NCBI GenBank assembly: GCA_002405525.1
Contig: DHLY01000133.1
Location: 1 to 24,403 of the forward strand
DNA length: 24,403 nucleotides
Direction of reading: 5' to 3'
Origin: Proteobacteria bacterium UBA4656
GTDB lineage: Bacteria; Pseudomonadota; Gammaproteobacteria; Xanthomonadales; Ahniellaceae
A program made the translations under genes and the position numbers. Positions 1-7,967 of this stretch are shown piece by piece. How positions within the stretch are numbered: position 1 is the first letter of the stretch; every line of letters begins with the position of its first letter. Below the pieces are notes generated by a model. The model was given only the letters and a program-made list of their open reading frames with translations. It searched no databases and had not been told where the DNA came from.

Positions 1-1439
1 GCCAGCATCAGGATCGGCTGTCCGCCGAGGAAGGCCTCCAGCACGAAGCCCATGCTGCCGACCGCCACCAGCTGCGGGATCACGATGAAGAAGTTGAAGA
101 TGCCCATGTACACGCCCATCTTCTTCGCCGGCAGCGCATCGCACAGCAGCGCATAGGGGATCGACAGGATCGAGGCCCAGGCGAAGCCGACGCCGACCAT
201 CGGCAGCAGCAGCCAGTCCGGGTCGCTGATCCACTGGAAGGACACCAGCGCCAGGGCGCCGAGCCAGAGGTTGACGAGGTGCGTCAGGCGCAGGCCGATC
301 GCGCGCGCCAGCGGCGGGATGACGATCGCGGCCAGCGCGGCGAAGCCGTTGTAGGCGGCGAACAGCACGCCGACCCAGTTGGCGCCGCTGTTGTAGGCCT
401 CGGACGTGGTGTCGGTGGTGCCGTAGTGCACCGCGGTCACCGCCGCCGTGGTGTACAGCCACATCGCGAACAGCGCGAACCAGGAGAAGAACTGCACCAC
501 CGCGAGCCGGCGCATCGTGCCGGGCATCGCGCGCAGGTCACCGACGATGCTGTCCAGCAGTTCCGGCGCGCGACGACTGGCGACCCAGGCGAGGAACAGG
601 CCGTAACCGACCGCAAGACCGGCCAGCACGTAGAGTTCCTTGTGCGAGGCCTCGCGCCAGGCCTCCAGCCACTGCACGCCGAACGCCGCGGCCACGCCGA
701 TGCCGATCCAGGCCAGCGGCTCGCCCCAGCCGACCGAGGCGGCTGCGCGCACCGGCTCCGCCAGAGGACGCGCGCGCTCGAAGGCCTCGAGCTGGTCCGG
801 CGGATACTCGCGCGTGCTCAGCACGGTCCAGCCCACCGCGAGGAACAGCACCACCGCGCCGGCGTAGAAGGCCCAGCGCACGGTGTCGGGAATCTCGCCG
901 GGCCCCGCGGTATTGGCCACGCCCGCCTTCTCCAGCAGGAACGGCAGCATGCTCGCCACCACCGCCCCGATGCCGATGAAGAAGCTCTGCATCGCATAGC
1001 CGCGCGGACGCTGGTTGGGCGGCAACTGGTCGCCAACGAAGGCCCGGAACGGCTCCATCGACACGTTGATCGAGGCGTCGAGGATCCACAGCAGGCCGGC
1101 CGCGATCCACAGCGCGCCGGCGTTCGGCATGAACACCAGCGCGAGGCTGGTGCAGACCGCACCCCACAGGAAGTACGGGCGGCGGCGGCCGAGGCGCGTC
1201 CAGGTGCGGTCGGAGTAGTGGCCGACGATCGGCTGCACGATGAGTCCGGTCAGCGGTGCCGCGATCCAGAGCACCGCGAGCTCGTCCATCTCCGCGCCGA
1301 GGGTCTGGAAGATCCGGCTCATGTTCGCGTTCTGCAGCGCGAACCCGAACTGGATGCCGAGGAAGCCGAAGCACATGTTCCAGATCTGCCAGAACGAGAG
1401 TTGCGGGCGAATCGCCGGACGGTGGTGGGGACTGGACAT
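1..1439 (-). CDS. MFS sugar transporter, SLC45/GPH type (C-terminus cut by window edge)
   Basis: About 479 codons are visible, starting at ATG 1439 and running off the left edge, so the C-terminus is missing. The protein is almost entirely hydrophobic with many membrane spans. After the second span it carries G-H-Y-S-D-R-x-W-T-R-L-G-R-R-R-P-Y, the loop motif of sucrose/maltose proton symporters (SUT/SLC45) and related GPH carriers. The N-terminus (Q-L-S-F-W-Q-I-W-N-M-C-F-G-F-L-G-I-Q) is also typical. It should import a di- or oligosaccharide across the inner membrane. Maltose or maltodextrin is likely because the neighbouring operon metabolises alpha-1,4-glucans, but the substrate is inferred. 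No strong ribosome binding site precedes the ATG; the start is chosen because homology-like sequence begins at once. It is co-directional with the upstream SSS symporter but separated by 290 bp of repeats. Confidence 0.85.
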   Translation of the reverse strand, partial: MSSPHHRPAIRPQLSFWQIWNMCFGFLGIQFGFALQNANMSRIFQTLGAEMDELAVLWIAAPLTGLIVQPIVGHYSDRTWTRLGRRRPYFLWGAVCTSLALVFMPNAGALWIAAGLLWILDASINVSMEPFRAFVGDQLPPNQRPRGYAMQSFFIGIGAVVASMLPFLLEKAGVANTAGPGEIPDTVRWAFYAGAVVLFLAVGWTVLSTREYPPDQLEAFERARPLAEPVRAAASVGWGEPLAWIGIGVAAAFGVQWLEAWREASHKELYVLAGLAVGYGLFLAWVASRRAPELLDSIVGDLRAMPGTMRRLAVVQFFSWFALFAMWLYTTAAVTAVHYGTTDTTSEAYNSGANWVGVLFAAYNGFAALAAIVIPPLARAIGLRLTHLVNLWLGALALVSFQWISDPDWLLLPMVGVGFAWASILSIPYALLCDALPAKKMGVYMGIFNFFIVIPQLVAVGSMGFVLEAFLGGQPILML

Positions 1440-1496
1440 GCGCTTTGCTCTGTTGGACGGATGTGCAGGAAGGATTGCGGCTCGCGATTCAGGGCC

Positions 1497-1635
1497 CAGG
1501 GTATAGGGCAGAGGGTATAGCCGACGGTTGGTCAGCGAACTGCAGGGCGATGGTCGACGGGAACGGCTTCCTCGCGGTTGCGTTGAAGGGCGCCTCACCC
1601 TTCGCACCTCGCTATACCCTGGGCCCTATACCCTG
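1497..1635. repeat. 24-bp inverted repeat (GGGTATAGGGC motif)
   Basis: Positions 1497-1520 and 1612-1635 are reverse complements over 24 bp with two mismatches. Each arm contains the motif AGGGTATAG twice, so the arms are themselves short tandem direct repeats. The separation is 91 bp. An extra CAGGGCCCAGGG copy sits directly before the left arm (1490-1501). The structure resembles dispersed intergenic repeats of Xanthomonadaceae, but that family assignment is from memory. Confidence 0.7.
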
Positions 1636-1656
1636 ATTGCAGGGGGCCCAGGGCCC

Positions 1657-1723
1657 AGGGCTCAGGGCCCAGTCAAGAGCGCGCCCGAAGCACTGCTCCT
1701 CTGGCCCCTGGGCCCTGAGCCCT
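1657..1723. repeat. Perfect 16-bp inverted repeat, 35-nt loop, after the SSS symporter
   Basis: AGGGCTCAGGGCCCAG at 1657-1672 is the exact reverse complement of 1708-1723. Read on the minus strand it begins 7 nt after the symporter stop, so the transcript could fold into a 16-bp GC-rich hairpin that might act as a transcription end or 3' stabiliser. The 35-nt loop and missing U-tract argue against a classical intrinsic terminator. More copies of GGGCCCAGGG lie at 1644-1660. Confidence 0.6.
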
Positions 1724-1729
1724 CGCTCC

Positions 1730-3154
1730 CTACCCCGGAGCGACGACCGCCACCCCGCCACCGCGCACTATCCAGCGCGACAACAGCAGGATGAAGGCCA
1801 CGGTGGCGACGAGGGTGATGAACATCAGGTGGATGTAGTGCAGCGGCGTCCAGGCGAAGGTGAACACGGCGTACAGCGCGGCACCGAAGGCGAGGCCTGC
1901 GCGCGCCGCGCGGCCGTCGACGCCGGAGAAGGCGATGGCGACGATGAACACCGCCAGCACCGGCATCGAGTACAGCCCGTTCAACTGCTGCAGCAGGGCG
2001 ATGATGCTCTTCGCATCGGCGTACAGCGGCACCATCAGCACCGGCACGATGGTGTAGAGCACCGCCACCCACTGCCCCACGCGCTTCACGTCGGCCTTCG
2101 GGTCGACGTACTTCAGGTGCAGGTCGCAGGTGTACAGCGCGGACGCCGAGTTGAGGCAGGAATTGAACGACGACAGCACCGCGCCGAAGATCATCGCCGC
2201 GAACGCGCCGCTCATCCACGGCGGCAGCACGTCGGCGACCAGCCGGCCGTAGGTCGCGTCGCCGGTGTCGCCGTACAGCTTGTAGGCGATCACGCCCGGC
2301 ACCACCACGATGGCCGGCAGCAGCAGCTTCATCGCCGCCGCGGCGTAGATGCCCTTCTGCGCCTCGCGCACGCTGCCGGCGGCCAGCGCGCGCTGCGCGA
2401 TGACCATGTTGGTGCCCCAGTAGAACACGTGGATGAACAGCATCCCGGTGAGCAGGGTGTGCCAGGGGATCTCGGAGTCGTCCGCGCCGACCAGGGTCCA
2501 GCGCTCGGGCGGGATGCCCGACACGTCGAAGCCCACCGCGTCGAGGGCGAACCACAGCACCGCGCCGCCCATCACCAGCAGGCCGATGCCGTTCCAGGTG
2601 TCGCTGACCGCGATCGCGCGCAGGCCGCCGAACGCCGCGTAGGCCAGGCCCGCCAGCGCGTAGGCGGCGGCGATCGCGATCACCGGCAGGTCGGGCGCGA
2701 ACATCTCGCGCATGAACACCGCGCCGGTGTAGAGCACCACCGGCAGCAGGATGAAGAGATAGCCGAGCAGGAACAGCACCGACACCGTGGCGCGCACGCC
2801 GGCGTCGCCGAGGCGCTTTTCCAGCAGTTCGGTGGTGGTGGTGCAGTTGTAGCGGTAGTACATCGGCACCAGCACGTGGGCCAGCACCAGCAGGCCGGCC
2901 GCGGCGCCGAACTCCCACCACGCCACCAGCATCAACTGCGCCCCGTTCATGCCGACCAGCTGCTCGCAGGAGATGTTGGTCAGCAGCAGCGAGCCGGCGA
3001 TGAACGGCCAGGTCAGGCCGCCGCCGGCGAGGAAGTACTCTTTTGCAGGGTCCTTGGCGTGTACAGCGCCGCGGCACTTCCACCACGTCGCCAAGGCCAC
3101 TGCGAGGGTGAGCGCGACGAACACCGCGATCTGGACTGCGTCACTGCCGACCAT
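1730..3154 (-). CDS. SSS-family sodium:solute symporter (sugar symporter-like)
   Basis: 474 residues, ATG at 3154, stop TAG at 1732-1730. The protein has roughly twelve or thirteen hydrophobic spans. Near residues 45-70 it has L-A-G-G-G-L-T-W-P-F-I-A-G-S-L-L-L-T-N-I followed by S-C-E-Q-L-V-G-M-N-G, the core helix region that carries sodium and substrate contacts in SGLT-like SSS proteins. Its length is slightly short of the usual 480-560. It should couple sodium entry to uptake of a small solute; a hexose or related sugar is likely from the family subtype and from the divergent glycogen operon, but this is not shown by sequence alone. GGGGGTGG about 8 nt upstream may serve as the ribosome binding site. 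Its 5' end faces glgP across a 163-bp region with operator-like dyads, suggesting shared control. Confidence 0.85.
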   Translation of the reverse strand: MVGSDAVQIAVFVALTLAVALATWWKCRGAVHAKDPAKEYFLAGGGLTWPFIAGSLLLTNISCEQLVGMNGAQLMLVAWWEFGAAAGLLVLAHVLVPMYYRYNCTTTTELLEKRLGDAGVRATVSVLFLLGYLFILLPVVLYTGAVFMREMFAPDLPVIAIAAAYALAGLAYAAFGGLRAIAVSDTWNGIGLLVMGGAVLWFALDAVGFDVSGIPPERWTLVGADDSEIPWHTLLTGMLFIHVFYWGTNMVIAQRALAAGSVREAQKGIYAAAAMKLLLPAIVVVPGVIAYKLYGDTGDATYGRLVADVLPPWMSGAFAAMIFGAVLSSFNSCLNSASALYTCDLHLKYVDPKADVKRVGQWVAVLYTIVPVLMVPLYADAKSIIALLQQLNGLYSMPVLAVFIVAIAFSGVDGRAARAGLAFGAALYAVFTFAWTPLHYIHLMFITLVATVAFILLLSRWIVRGGGVAVVAPG

Positions 3155-3188
3155 CGGCCACCCCCGGGACGGCGATCATGCAAGGTGC

Positions 3189-3207
3189 TGAAACTAATGC
3201 GGTTTCA
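3189..3207. promoter_or_regulatory. Dyad TGAAAC-N7-GTTTCA, possible operator
   Basis: TGAAAC at 3189-3194 and GTTTCA at 3202-3207 form a perfect 6-bp inverted repeat with a 7-bp spacer. It lies 35 bp upstream of the SSS symporter start (minus strand) and about 110 bp upstream of glgP. The half-sites resemble those bound by LacI/GntR-type sugar regulators, whose usual spacing is shorter. No regulator gene lies in the window. Confidence 0.35.
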
Positions 3208-3221
3208 TGCCACGTCTGCGA

Positions 3222-3235
3222 TGAATACGTTTGCA
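3222..3235. promoter_or_regulatory. LacI-type operator-like site TGAATACGTTTGCA
   Basis: This 14-bp imperfect palindrome has the central CG and TGNANACGTNTNCA layout typical of operators of LacI-family regulators, which often control maltose and starch genes. It lies about 83 bp upstream of the glgP start and 30 bp upstream of a candidate -10 element, between the divergent symporter and glycogen operon. Only one site was found, and there is no regulator gene nearby to match it to. Confidence 0.4.
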
Positions 3236-3264
3236 CCGGCATGCCCGCGGCGGCACCCCCGGCC

Positions 3265-3270
3265 TAAGCT
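3265..3270 (+). promoter_or_regulatory. Candidate -10 element (TAAGCT) for the glg operon
   Basis: TAAGCT fits TA-N3-T and lies 47 nt upstream of the glgP ATG, in the context CCTAAGCTGCC. The -35 region is not recognisable. Two similar TA-N3-T hexamers precede other plus-strand genes in this window, which gives slight support. Confidence 0.25.
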
Positions 3271-3317
3271 GCCGCCTCGCCAGACGCGGGCCTGTCGCCC
3301 GCCGGGAGCGACACCGG

Positions 3318-5792
3318 ATGCCCACCACCACCGCCGCGCCGCCGGCCGTCCTCGGCGACGAGATCGCCGCCCGCTTTCGCGCGCTCGCCGACGGTCAGGC
3401 CGGCCCGCTCGACGCCCGCACCGCCCTGCGCTGCGCGGCCGACGCCTGCCGCGACGTGCTCGCACGGCGCTTCGCCCGCACCCAGGCCGAGGACGCTGCC
3501 CGCGGCCGCAATGCCTGCCGCCGCGTGCACTACCTTTCGATGGAGTTCCTGATCGGCCGGGCGCTGGGCAACGCGCTCGCCGCACTGGACGTGGAAGGCC
3601 CGCTGCGCGCCGAGCTCGCCGCGCGTGGTCTCGACCTCGCCGATGCGTTGGAGGCCGAACCCGACGCCGCGCTCGGCAACGGCGGCCTCGGACGGCTGGC
3701 GGCCTGCTTCCTCGACGCCTTCGCCGAACTCGGCCTGCCGGCCTTCGGCTACGGACTTCGCTACCGCTACGGCATGTTCGCCCAGAGCACGCCCGACGGC
3801 CGCCAGGCCGAGGCGCCCGACGACTGGCTGCGAGACGGCTCGCGCTGGGAGTTCGAGCGGCCGGAGGTCGAGTACACGGTCTGCTTCGGCGGCCGCGTGG
3901 AATCCGACCGCGCCGGCGGCAGCCGCTGGGTGCCGGCCGAACGGGTCGTGGCGCGCGCCTTCGACTTCGTGGTGCCGGCCCACCACGGCGAACGCACGGC
4001 CACGCTGCGCCAGTGGCACGCGCGACCCGAGCGGCCAATCGACTTCGAGGCGGTCTGTCGCGGCGACTACGCGGCCGCCGCGCGCGATCAGGTGGCGGCC
4101 GACGCGCTCAACTGGGTGCTCTACCCCGACGACAGCCACGAGGCCGGCCGCGAACTGCGCCTGCGGCAGGAAGCCTTGCTCGTTTCGGCGTCCCTGCAGG
4201 ACCTGCTGCGCCGCCACCTTGCCGAGCGCGGCACGCTGGACGACCTCGGCCGCCGCAACGCCATCCACCTCAACGACACCCACCCGGCACTGGCGCCGGC
4301 CGAACTGCTGCGCCTGCTCATCGACGGGCACGGCATGGCCTTCGACGACGCCTGGCGGATCACCCGCGAGGCGGTGTCATACACCAACCACACCCTGATG
4401 CCCGAGGCGCTGGAGACCTGGCCGCTGCGCCTGTTCGAGCGCCTGCTGCCGCGTCACCTCGACCTGATCTATCAGGTCAACGCGCGCTTTCTCGCCGACG
4501 TGCGCCGCCGCTTCCCCGGCGACGAGGCGCTGGTGCAGCGGGTGTCGCTGATCGACGAATCGGGCGAACGGCGCGTGCGCATGGCCGCGCTCGCCGTGGT
4601 GGCCTCGCACCGGGTCAACGGCGTGGCCGCGCTGCACTCGCAGCTGATGGTGGAGACGATCTTCGCCGACTACGCGCGCCTGTTTCCCGACCGCTTCCAC
4701 AACGTGACCAACGGCGTCACCCCGCGGCGCTGGCTGGCGCAAGCCAACCCCGGCCTCGCCGCCGTGCTCGACGCGCGGATCGGCGGCGGCTGGCGGCACG
4801 ACCTGTCGCAGTTGTCGCGACTGCGCGCGCAGGCCGACGATCCGGACCTGCACGCCGCGCTGGCCGCCGCCAAGCGCGCCAACAAGCGGGCGCTGGCCGC
4901 GCGCATCGCGCGCGATATCGGCATCCGGGTCGATCCGGCAGCGCTGTTCGATGTGCAGGTGAAGCGCATCCACGAATACAAGCGGCAGTTGCTGAACCTG
5001 CTGCAAGTGGCCGCGCGCTATCGAGCCATGCTGGCCGCCCCGCACGGCCCCGACGGCCGCGGCTGGTCGGCGCGAGTGGTGGTGATGGCCGGCAAGGCGG
5101 CGACCGCCTACCACGCGGCCAAGCAGATCGTGCGTCTGGCGCACGACATCGGCCGCGTGGTCAACGCCGACCCGCGGCTCGACGATCGGCTGAAACTGGT
5201 ATTCCTGCCCAATTACGGCGTCAGCGTCGCCGAAGCCATCATCCCGGCCGCCGACCTGTCGCAACAGATCTCCACCGCCGGCACCGAAGCCTCGGGCACC
5301 GGCAACATGAAGTTCGCCCTCAACGGCGCGCTGACCATCGGCACCTGGGACGGCGCCACGATCGAGATGGCGCAGGCGATCGGCGTGGACGACGTGTTCG
5401 TGTTCGGGCACCGCGCCGAGGGCATCGCACGGCTGCGCGAGGTCGGCTACCACCCGCGCTGGATCGCGCAACAAAATCCGGCGTTGCAGGCCGTGCTGGA
5501 CGATATCGCGGGAGGGCTGTACAGCCCCGGCGAGCCGCAGCGCTATCGCGCCGTGGTCGACGACCTGCTGCACGTCGACCGCTACTTCCTGCTCGCCGAC
5601 TTCGCCGACTACTGCGCCGCGCAGGCTCGGGTGGACGCGCTGCACGCCGATCCCGCGCGCTGGCAGGCCGCGGTGGCGCGCAACATCGCCGGCATGGGCG
5701 CCTTCTCGGTGGACCGTACCGTACGCGACTACGTCGCCCAGGTCTGGGCGCCGTCCACCCTGGCCCCGCCCGCCGGCGGCAGTCGCGGCTGA
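3318..5792 (+). CDS. glgP: Glycogen/maltodextrin phosphorylase
   Basis: 824 residues. It removes terminal glucose from alpha-1,4-glucans with phosphate to give glucose 1-phosphate in the cytoplasm. The family pattern is present throughout: V-H-Y-L-S-M-E-F-L-I-G-R near residue 73, the A-A-L-G-N-G-G-L-G-R-L-A-A-C block near 117, K-R-I-H-E-Y-K-R-Q near 550, and E-A-S-G-T-G-N-M-K-F-A-L-N-G, whose lysine (K665) should carry pyridoxal phosphate. Length matches bacterial GlgP/MalP (about 800-830). I take the ATG at 3318, preceded by GGGAG, rather than the in-frame TTG at 3231, because the extra 29 residues are arginine-rich and unlike the family. It is the first gene of a four-gene operon, with glgB starting 3 nt after its stop. 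Whether it prefers glycogen or maltodextrin cannot be told here. Confidence 0.96.
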   Translation: MPTTTAAPPAVLGDEIAARFRALADGQAGPLDARTALRCAADACRDVLARRFARTQAEDAARGRNACRRVHYLSMEFLIGRALGNALAALDVEGPLRAELAARGLDLADALEAEPDAALGNGGLGRLAACFLDAFAELGLPAFGYGLRYRYGMFAQSTPDGRQAEAPDDWLRDGSRWEFERPEVEYTVCFGGRVESDRAGGSRWVPAERVVARAFDFVVPAHHGERTATLRQWHARPERPIDFEAVCRGDYAAAARDQVAADALNWVLYPDDSHEAGRELRLRQEALLVSASLQDLLRRHLAERGTLDDLGRRNAIHLNDTHPALAPAELLRLLIDGHGMAFDDAWRITREAVSYTNHTLMPEALETWPLRLFERLLPRHLDLIYQVNARFLADVRRRFPGDEALVQRVSLIDESGERRVRMAALAVVASHRVNGVAALHSQLMVETIFADYARLFPDRFHNVTNGVTPRRWLAQANPGLAAVLDARIGGGWRHDLSQLSRLRAQADDPDLHAALAAAKRANKRALAARIARDIGIRVDPAALFDVQVKRIHEYKRQLLNLLQVAARYRAMLAAPHGPDGRGWSARVVVMAGKAATAYHAAKQIVRLAHDIGRVVNADPRLDDRLKLVFLPNYGVSVAEAIIPAADLSQQISTAGTEASGTGNMKFALNGALTIGTWDGATIEMAQAIGVDDVFVFGHRAEGIARLREVGYHPRWIAQQNPALQAVLDDIAGGLYSPGEPQRYRAVVDDLLHVDRYFLLADFADYCAAQARVDALHADPARWQAAVARNIAGMGAFSVDRTVRDYVAQVWAPSTLAPPAGGSRG

Positions 5793-5795
5793 CCG

Positions 5796-7967
5796 ATGCT
5801 CGGGGGAGGCGACGTCGCGGCGCTGGTCGGGGCGCGCCATCCCGATCCCTTCGCGGTGCTCGGCCTGCACGTCGCGGGCGGGCGCTGGTGGCATCGGGCC
5901 ATGCTGGCGGGCGCGACCGCGGTCGATGCCGTCGATGCCGCGAACGGTGCGCTGGTCGCCACGCTGTCGCCGCGCGATCCGGGCGGGCTGTTCGAGGGCG
6001 AAGCGCGCGGTCGTACGGCGCGCTACGACTATCGCCTTCGGGTGCGCTGGGCCTCCGGCGCCACGACCGTACTGGCCGACGCCTACGCCTTCGGCCCGCA
6101 GCTCGCGGAATCCGACCTGCATGCCCTGCGCGAAGGGCGCCACCCGCAGCCCTACGGCGTGCTTGGCGCGCATCCGATGGTGGTCGACGGAGTCGCCGGC
6201 ACGCGCTTCGCGCTGTGGGCGCCCAACGCGCGCCGCGCGAGCGTGGTGGGGTCCTTCAACCAATGGGACGGCCGCCGCCACCCGATGCGCCTGCGCCACG
6301 CCGCGGGCGTCTGGGAGATCTTCATCCCGGGCGTCGCCGCGGGCGACCTCTACAAGTTCGAACTGCTCGGCGCGGACGGCGCCCTGCTGCCCTCGAAGGC
6401 CGACCCCTATGCGTTCGCCGCCGAACTGCGACCCGGGACCGCCAGCCGTGTGGCGCACCTGCCGCAGCCGGTGGCGCTGCCGCCGGAGCGCGCCGCAGCC
6501 AATCGCCGCGATGCGCCGATCGCGATCTACGAGGTGCACGCCGCATCGTGGCGGCACGCCGCCGGCGGCTTCCCGACCTGGGACGAACTCGCCGCCGAAC
6601 TTCCCGACTACGCGGCCACGCTGGGCTTCACCCATGTCGAACTGATGCCCCCGGGCGAGCACCCCTTCGACGGATCGTGGGGCTACCAGTCGCTGGGGAT
6701 GTACGCGCCCAGCGCGCGCTTCGGCCCGCCCGAAGGTTTCGGCCGCTTCGTCGCCGCCTGCCATGCGAAGGGACTCGGGGTGCTGGTGGACTGGGTGCCG
6801 GCGCATTTCCCGGCCGACCCGCACGGACCGGCGCGCTTCGACGGCACCGCGCTGTACGAGTACGCAGACCCGCGCGAAGGGTGGCACCAGGACTGGGGCA
6901 CCCACATCTACAACTTCGGCCGCAACGAGGTGCGCGACTTCCTCGCCGGGAGCGCACGCTTCTGGGTCGAACGCTACGGCGTCGACGGCCTGCGCGTGGA
7001 CGCGGTCGCGTCGATGATCTATCGCGATTATTCGCGCAAACCCGGCGAGTGGTTGCCCAACGCGTTCGGCGGACGCGAGAACCTGGAGTCGATATCGCTG
7101 CTGCGCCGGATCAACACCGATCTCGGCGCAATGGCGGGCGCGATCGCGGTGGCCGAGGAGTCCACCGCCTTCCCCGGCGTCAGCGCCCCGGTCGACGCCG
7201 GTGGGCTGGGCTTCCACTACAAGTGGAACATGGGGTGGATGAACGACACCCTGCGCTACATCCACGAAGACCCCGTGCACCGCCGCTGGCATCACGACAA
7301 GGCCACCTTCGGCCTCGTCTACGCCTTCAGCGAGAACTTCGTGCTGCCGATCTCGCACGACGAGGTGGTGCACGGCAAGGGATCGATGCTGGGCAAGATG
7401 CCGGGCGACGACTGGCAGCGCTTCGCCAACCTGCGCGCCTACTACGGCTTCATGTGGGGCCATCCGGGCAAGAAGCTCCTGTTCATGGGCCAGGAGTTCG
7501 CCCAGCCCGAAGAGTGGCGCCACGACGCGACGCTGCCGTGGCACCTGCTCGACGACCCGCGACACGCCGGCGTACAGCGACTGGTCGGCGACCTGAACCG
7601 CCTCTACCGCGCCACGCCCGCGCTGCACCGGCGTGACTGCGAGGCGGCCGGCTTCGAGTGGCTGGTCGGCGACGACGCGGAGCACAGCGTGCTGGCCTGG
7701 GCGCGGCGCGACGGCGCGGGCGGGATCGCGATCGTGGCGTGCAACTTCACCCCGGTGCCGCGCCACGGCTACCGCATCCCGCTGCCCGACGATGCACCCG
7801 TCGGATGGCGCTGCGCGCTCAACACCGACTCGCACCACTACGGCGGCGGCGACGTCGGCGACGGCACGGCGACGATCGCCGCACAGGCAGTGCCCGACCG
7901 CGGGCGCGGGCGCTCGCTGCCGGTCACCCTGCCGCCGCTGGCCGCGGTGTTCCTGCTGCCGGCATGA
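5796..7967 (+). CDS. glgB: 1,4-alpha-glucan (glycogen) branching enzyme
   Basis: 723 residues, close to the E. coli length of 728. It cuts alpha-1,4 chains and re-attaches them by alpha-1,6 links, making the branches of glycogen. Domain order: an N1 region (about 5-105), CBM48 (about 110-215, with the F-A-L-W-A-P-N-A pattern), a GH13 barrel (about 230-600) and a C-terminal beta domain. E-H-P-F-D-G-S-W-G-Y-Q is the branching-enzyme signature. The nucleophile is D402 in G-L-R-V-D-A-V-A-S-M-I-Y-R-D-Y, the acid/base glutamate is in A-E-E-S-T (E455 by spacing), and I-S-H-D-E-V-V-H-G-K supplies the third acidic residue. The ATG lies 3 nt after the glgP stop and its TGA overlaps the glgX ATG, so translation is probably coupled. 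Confidence 0.97.
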   Translation: MLGGGDVAALVGARHPDPFAVLGLHVAGGRWWHRAMLAGATAVDAVDAANGALVATLSPRDPGGLFEGEARGRTARYDYRLRVRWASGATTVLADAYAFGPQLAESDLHALREGRHPQPYGVLGAHPMVVDGVAGTRFALWAPNARRASVVGSFNQWDGRRHPMRLRHAAGVWEIFIPGVAAGDLYKFELLGADGALLPSKADPYAFAAELRPGTASRVAHLPQPVALPPERAAANRRDAPIAIYEVHAASWRHAAGGFPTWDELAAELPDYAATLGFTHVELMPPGEHPFDGSWGYQSLGMYAPSARFGPPEGFGRFVAACHAKGLGVLVDWVPAHFPADPHGPARFDGTALYEYADPREGWHQDWGTHIYNFGRNEVRDFLAGSARFWVERYGVDGLRVDAVASMIYRDYSRKPGEWLPNAFGGRENLESISLLRRINTDLGAMAGAIAVAEESTAFPGVSAPVDAGGLGFHYKWNMGWMNDTLRYIHEDPVHRRWHHDKATFGLVYAFSENFVLPISHDEVVHGKGSMLGKMPGDDWQRFANLRAYYGFMWGHPGKKLLFMGQEFAQPEEWRHDATLPWHLLDDPRHAGVQRLVGDLNRLYRATPALHRRDCEAAGFEWLVGDDAEHSVLAWARRDGAGGIAIVACNFTPVPRHGYRIPLPDDAPVGWRCALNTDSHHYGGGDVGDGTATIAAQAVPDRGRGRSLPVTLPPLAAVFLLPA

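Larger units (their letters stand above)
1440..1729. other. Repeat-rich intergenic spacer between two transporters
   Basis: I see no gene here. The 290 bp are dominated by reiterated short motifs, GGGCCCAGGG, GGGCTCAGGG and GGGTATAGGG, on both strands, forming two large inverted repeats listed separately. A small hairpin, GAAGGG (1585-1590) with CCCTTC (1598-1603), lies in the middle. On the minus strand the spacer follows the SSS symporter stop and precedes the MFS start. It may hold the symporter's transcript end and the MFS promoter, but I cannot point to either. Confidence 0.6.

Noticed and set aside
279..1520. A 413-codon plus-strand open frame over the MFS gene
   Set aside because: It is an antisense shadow; the minus-strand frame encodes a membrane transporter with the R-L-G-R-R-R-P-Y loop motif.
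3231..3317. An N-terminal extension of glgP from TTG 3231
   Set aside because: The 29 extra residues are arginine-rich, unlike the family, and overlap the operator-like site; ATG 3318 has a GGGAG ribosome binding site.
1637..7636. A 1999-codon open frame on the plus strand spanning the symporter and most of glgP-glgB
   Set aside because: It is antisense to the symporter and out of frame with glgP and glgB, is dominated by Arg/Pro/Ala/His typical of shadow frames in GC-rich DNA, and has no domain I recognise.
4377..7838. A 1153-codon minus-strand open frame antisense to glgP and glgB
   Set aside because: Its codons mirror the third-position bias of the true genes on the other strand; the glg genes have complete catalytic motifs.
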